From an uncultured Erysipelotrichaceae bacterium (GTDB lineage: Bacteria; Bacillota_I; Bacilli_A; RF39; UBA660): DNA of 9,588 nucleotides. Shown here piece by piece: positions 6,922 through 9,588 of the stretch. Numbering within the stretch: the first letter of the stretch is position 1; each line of letters opens with the position of its first letter. Where the stretch lies: the NCBI GenBank assembly GCA_902783215.1, contig CACZQD010000146.1, positions 1-9,588 on the forward strand, read 5' to 3'. A program made the position numbers and the translations under genes. The notes below the pieces were generated by a model, which did not search any database, was not told where the DNA came from, and was given only the letters and a program-made list of their open reading frames with translations.

Positions 6922-7736
6922 TAATGTTTTACCTTCACTTTCTTTAAGAATTCATCGCAATCGACATCTTGATCAACTATAAGATCATTCAATCCTTTAT
7001 GACCATGAAAATCAGTCCCACAAGTTTTCAATATTTTTAACTCATCAGCTAAGCTTAACAATTGATTATATTGCTTAAACGATATATTATGATTATATAC
7101 TTCGATTCCTTCAAAATGATATTTCTGAAGAAATTTTTTCATGTCTTCCATAGATATATTTAATGTCCAAGGGTGTGCTAAAACAGCATATCCTCCACTC
7201 TGTTTAATAATTTTAATGCAGTCTTCAATTTTATTTCTTTTAGTTTTAATATAATATTTTTTCCCATAAACAAATAAATCTTTAATAGCACTTTCTTCAT
7301 CAGAATAATATCCTTTTTCAGTTAATACTAGAGCGATATCTCTTCTTCCAATAATCTCATTATTACACCTATTTAAAACTTCTTCATAAGTTATATGATA
7401 ATGATCTTTAATCAAACTTTCAATCATTTTTTTTGCTTTATTTTGCCTAGATATTTTGATATCATGTGAAAAATCCTTAATTGGCTCTAACGCCATATTA
7501 TATCCCAAAACATGACATTGTCCTAATAAGCATTCAGCAGTAAGTTCTACTCCAGGTATAATAGTAATATCCTTATCTTTAGCATAATTAATAACACTTT
7601 CTATTTCATCAACACTATCATGATCAGTAATAGAAATTATTTTTAAACCTTGCTCTATTGCTTTATTAATTAATTGCTTTCCTGTTAATAATCCATCTGA
7701 CGCAGTAGAATGAAGGTGAAGATTTACAACATTCAT
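6921..7736 (-). CDS. PHP-domain phosphoesterase, TrpH/RNase AM-like
   Basis: First gene of the operon; 271 residues. PHP metal-site motifs appear in order: HLHSTASDG (H7, H9, D14), ITDHD (D38, H39), PGVELT (E64), CHVLGY (H75), LAHP (H188) and TDFH (D242, H244). Length and order match the TrpH/YciV-type family, which hydrolyses 3',5'-bisnucleotides, 5'-ends of short RNAs or related phosphates with Mn or Fe ions. One metal-site residue differs: relatives usually have a histidine in an R-x-H-[IF]-A motif, but here it reads GRRDIA (D133). An earlier ATG at 7793 exists but lies within the predicted -35 box, so it would not be on the transcript. The ATG at 7736 has AAAGGA 9 nt upstream and begins right at the PHP fold. 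The paralogue at 8822-9588 shares the same His-to-Asp change. Confidence 0.88.
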   Translation of the reverse strand: MNVVNLHLHSTASDGLLTGKQLINKAIEQGLKIISITDHDSVDEIESVINYAKDKDITIIPGVELTAECLLGQCHVLGYNMALEPIKDFSHDIKISRQNKAKKMIESLIKDHYHITYEEVLNRCNNEIIGRRDIALVLTEKGYYSDEESAIKDLFVYGKKYYIKTKRNKIEDCIKIIKQSGGYAVLAHPWTLNISMEDMKKFLQKYHFEGIEVYNHNISFKQYNQLLSLADELKILKTCGTDFHGHKGLNDLIVDQDVDCDEFLKKVKVKH

Positions 7737-7745
7737 ACGACAATA

Positions 7746-7751
7746 TCCTTT
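7746..7751 (-). promoter_or_regulatory. Ribosome binding site that fixes the PHP gene start
   Basis: AAAGGA on the minus strand lies 9 nt before the ATG at 7736. It sits between the predicted transcription start and that ATG, so it supports 7736 over the upstream in-frame ATG at 7793. Confidence 0.65.
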
Positions 7752-7764
7752 CAAATTTGATATT

Positions 7765-7793
7765 ATTTTACTATGTTTAATTAAAAAAAGCAA
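7765..7793 (-). promoter_or_regulatory. Main promoter of the minus-strand operon
   Basis: TTGCTT (-35, 7788-7793) and TAAAAT (-10, 7765-7770) are separated by 17 bp on the minus strand. The -10 matches TATAAT at five of six positions and the -35 keeps TTG. The predicted leader to the ATG at 7736 is about 22 nt. No riboswitch-sized leader exists, so control by small RNA structure is unlikely; a DNA-binding regulator in the shared 7737-7859 intergenic space is possible. Confidence 0.65.
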
Positions 7794-7814
7794 TATGTTT
7801 TTAGCTATAATTCA

Positions 7815-7843
7815 TATACATTTATCAACATATGTGCTATACT
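7815..7843 (+). promoter_or_regulatory. Promoter of the ADA-like gene, divergent from the operon promoter
   Basis: TATACT at 7838-7843 is preceded by TGC (extended -10, TGCTATACT), with TATACA at 7815-7820 as a four-of-six -35 at 17 bp. An 8-bp palindrome, ACATATGT (7828-7835), lies between the boxes. Transcription would start only about 10 nt before the ATG at 7860, leaving a very short leader that carries GGTGA at 7850-7854. A perfect TATAAT at 7806-7811 is an alternative -10, but it has no convincing -35. Confidence 0.55.
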
Positions 7844-7859
7844 TAAAACGGTGATTTAA

Positions 7860-8801
7860 ATGAATGAATTAGAATTAATGAATCTCGCTTTTAAAGAAAA
7901 TAACAAAAAGTACTTTGATCAATTAAAAAAAAGTGATTTACACAATCATGCATTATTAGGATCAAATAGAAAAGTTTTTAACGAATTCTTTCCTACATAC
8001 CATTTAAGTCATTTTGAAACATCTAATAATATTAAATCTTTATCTCTTTTTATTAAAAATAATATCATATTACTATCTAAAACCAAAGAAGGACAAATTA
8101 AACTTTTTGAATGTACTATTTTAACAGCTATTAATGATGGAATTACACAATTAGATATTAGTGTTGATTATAGAAATGCAATTTATATGTATAAACACTT
8201 TAATGATTATGTCAAAGATTTAAAAAAATTAAAAGATAAATACAAACAACAAATTAAAATTAATTATGATCTTGGTATTAGCAGAGAAAGTTTTGAAATT
8301 GAACATGAATCCACCATCATAAATTTAATAAAAAGCAAAATATTTAACGGAATTGATCTCTACGGTGATGAATTATCAAAACCAATTGATCTTTTTGTAA
8401 AAATATATCAAACAGCTCAAAAATTTGAGCTATGTAGAAAGGCACATGTTGGCGAATTTGGTACGGCTCAAGATATATATATAGCTATCAAATTATTACA
8501 TTTAAATACCATTCAGCATGGCATTGCCATTATATCCGATCAACAAATTATGAGGTATGCCAAAGAAAAAAATATTCAATTCAATATTTGTCCAACCAGT
8601 AATATACTTTTGTCAAGAATTACTGATATAAAAAATCATCCCATTAAAGAAATGTTTAATTTTGGATTAAAGGTAACTATTAATACTGATGATCAATTAA
8701 TTTTTGAAAGATCATTATTTGATGAATATATGTTATTATATTCAAATAAAGTTTTTAATATTGAGGAATTAAATATCATAAGAATAAACTCTTTGTCTTA
8801 A
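7860..8801 (+). CDS. Adenosine deaminase-family metal-dependent deaminase, short C-terminus
   Basis: This 313-residue protein has the ADA zinc-site motifs in order: DLHNH (H28, H30), DLYGDE (166-171, as DLAGDE in ADA), HVGEFG (H196 and the catalytic Glu199), QHG (H220), ICPTSN (243-248) and NTDD (D277, D278). These are all the metal and catalytic positions of adenosine deaminase, so hydrolytic deamination of a purine nucleoside or an analogue is expected. Two departures are visible. The usual DDP is DDQ, and the protein stops at RINSLS, about where ADA has INAAKSSF, so some 20-25 C-terminal residues are missing. The start ATG at 7860 has GGTGA 5 nt upstream. It is the only plus-strand gene here, divergent from the operon and convergent with the second PHP gene. 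A related deaminase with a different substrate is possible. Confidence 0.85.
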   Translation: MNELELMNLAFKENNKKYFDQLKKSDLHNHALLGSNRKVFNEFFPTYHLSHFETSNNIKSLSLFIKNNIILLSKTKEGQIKLFECTILTAINDGITQLDISVDYRNAIYMYKHFNDYVKDLKKLKDKYKQQIKINYDLGISRESFEIEHESTIINLIKSKIFNGIDLYGDELSKPIDLFVKIYQTAQKFELCRKAHVGEFGTAQDIYIAIKLLHLNTIQHGIAIISDQQIMRYAKEKNIQFNICPTSNILLSRITDIKNHPIKEMFNFGLKVTINTDDQLIFERSLFDEYMLLYSNKVFNIEELNIIRINSLS

Positions 8802-8803
8802 AA

Positions 8804-8827
8804 AAATAAAGGCTTTGACCTTTATTT
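8804..8827. terminator. Bidirectional intrinsic terminator between convergent genes
   Basis: AAATAAAGG (8804-8812) and CCTTTATTT (8819-8827) form a perfect 9-bp stem with a 6-base loop. On the minus strand the stem runs into an uninterrupted T tract, and on the plus strand it is followed by T-rich sequence. The ADA-like stop ends at 8801, and the TAA of the PHP gene (8822-8824) lies inside one arm, so one hairpin serves both transcripts. Confidence 0.75.
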
Positions 8828-9588
8828 AATTTTAGTTAATAGTTTATTTATATTACCATAAGTAACTCCTAATGTTTGATTATCTTCACTGTGAAAATCA
8901 CTTCCCCCACAAGTTATTAAGTCATATTTTTCAGCTAAATAATTGTATAATTTATATTCATCTGGTGTTGTCTTAGATGAATTGATTATTTCAATACCAT
9001 TCATACCATAATCAATTAGATTTTGAATAAACAATTCTAATTGCTGACAATTGTAATTTAATGTAGAGGGATGAGCCAGAGCAATAACACCATTTTCTTT
9101 ATTAATGACCTCTGAAATTTCTTTAAAACTAAGAGAATATTTACGAACATAACTCTTAGATTTTTTATTAGTATATAAATTAGCTGCTTCATTCACAGTT
9201 CTAGCGTAATTATTAGCAATCAACCAATCAATAACATCACGTTTAGTAACAACCTTTTTATCAAAAAAATCTTGAATAGTTTCTAAATTAACATTAATTC
9301 CATGAATATATTTAATTCTATCCAGTAACAATTCACTATAATAATTAGCAAAATAATTATATTTAGAAATTAACTGATCTATAGATTTACTGTAATTATT
9401 AAAATAACAAAGTGTATGAAATGATCTTTCTAAACAAGCATCAAATTCAATCCCTGGAATAATATTTAAATTACTATCAGTAATTTGTTTATATTTATTA
9501 TGTTCAGTAAAGGCAATATATTCTATTTTCTTTTTCTTTGCCCTATTTATTATTTGATCTCTTGATAGTTTTCCATCTGAAATATCGG
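8822..9588 (-). CDS. Second PHP-domain phosphoesterase, paralogue of the first; 5' end beyond the window
   Basis: The frame is open from the right edge to the TAA at 8822-8824, giving 254 residues without the extreme N-terminus; an internal TTG at 9331 is not the real start. PHP motifs visible are DISDG (end of motif I; its histidines are outside the window), FTEHN (where the first copy has ITDHD), IPGIEFD, FHTLCY, LAHPSTLN and GSDFH. Side by side with the gene at 6921-7736, the stretches around LAHP-x-TLN, GIE[IV] and G[ST]DFH line up well, so they are paralogues. Both have Asp in the R-x-H-I-A position (KRDVI here, GRRDIA there). Asp-to-Glu and Asp-to-Asn changes in motif II suggest altered metal binding or substrate. 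It faces the ADA-like gene and shares its terminator. Confidence 0.85.
   Translation of the reverse strand, partial: DISDGKLSRDQIINRAKKKKIEYIAFTEHNKYKQITDSNLNIIPGIEFDACLERSFHTLCYFNNYSKSIDQLISKYNYFANYYSELLLDRIKYIHGINVNLETIQDFFDKKVVTKRDVIDWLIANNYARTVNEAANLYTNKKSKSYVRKYSLSFKEISEVINKENGVIALAHPSTLNYNCQQLELFIQNLIDYGMNGIEIINSSKTTPDEYKLYNYLAEKYDLITCGGSDFHSEDNQTLGVTYGNINKLLTKIK

Noticed and set aside
7737..7793. Longer N-terminus for the PHP protein starting at ATG 7793
   Set aside because: The extra 19 residues resemble no family sequence, and the codon lies in the predicted -35 box, upstream of the likely transcription start. The ATG at 7736 has a good ribosome binding site and begins at the PHP fold.
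9331..9331. TTG at 9331 as start of a short 169-residue protein
   Set aside because: The same frame continues upstream to the window edge with PHP motifs I-III in order, so this is an internal codon of a larger gene.
1..9588. CRISPR array, tRNA, rRNA, insertion sequence ends or riboswitch
   Set aside because: No regularly spaced repeats, cloverleaf-like segments, transposase frames or long structured leaders were seen; intergenic regions are all under about 125 bp.

Overview
The window is strongly AT-rich, densely packed bacterial DNA. Short or overlapping gene junctions, AAGGAG-type ribosome binding sites, sigma-A-like promoters (some with an extended -10) and TGG tryptophan codons with TGA used as a stop all suggest a low-GC Firmicute-like (Bacilli/Erysipelotrichia/Clostridia-type) chromosome using the standard bacterial code. 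This lineage call is inference. No rRNA, tRNA, CRISPR, insertion sequence or phage structural gene was seen.

Layout. Positions 1-1304 (minus) hold the N-terminal 434 residues of an AMP-forming acyl/aryl adenylating enzyme, with its own promoter just upstream. An AT-rich 13-bp hairpin at 1388-1420 separates it from a tight minus-strand operon that starts at a well-formed promoter near 7765-7793. In transcription order the operon encodes: a TrpH-like PHP phosphoesterase, an APH/choline-kinase-fold kinase, an HPr-kinase-like P-loop protein, a second APH-fold kinase, a Nudix hydrolase, a nucleotide-sugar 6-dehydrogenase, a second Nudix hydrolase, and a third Nudix gene broken by an in-frame TAA at the catalytic-box glutamate. 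Most junctions overlap or are separated by a few bases, so the genes are very likely co-transcribed. Divergently, from 7860, lies an adenosine-deaminase-family gene. It converges on a second PHP gene (paralogous to the first) that runs off the right edge, and the two share a bidirectional terminator.

How the genes may work together. Two small-molecule kinases, an HprK-like kinase, three Nudix pyrophosphohydrolase genes, a nucleotide-sugar dehydrogenase, PHP nucleotide/sugar phosphoesterases and an ADA-like deaminase all act on phosphorylated, nucleotide-linked or nucleoside substrates. The simplest inference is an accessory pathway that makes, modifies or clears a phosphorylated sugar or nucleotide metabolite (polysaccharide precursor, nucleoside-type secondary metabolite, or nucleotide salvage/defence). 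No glycosyltransferase, transporter, HPr or carrier protein is visible, so the end product cannot be named. The combination is not one I recognise as a described system.
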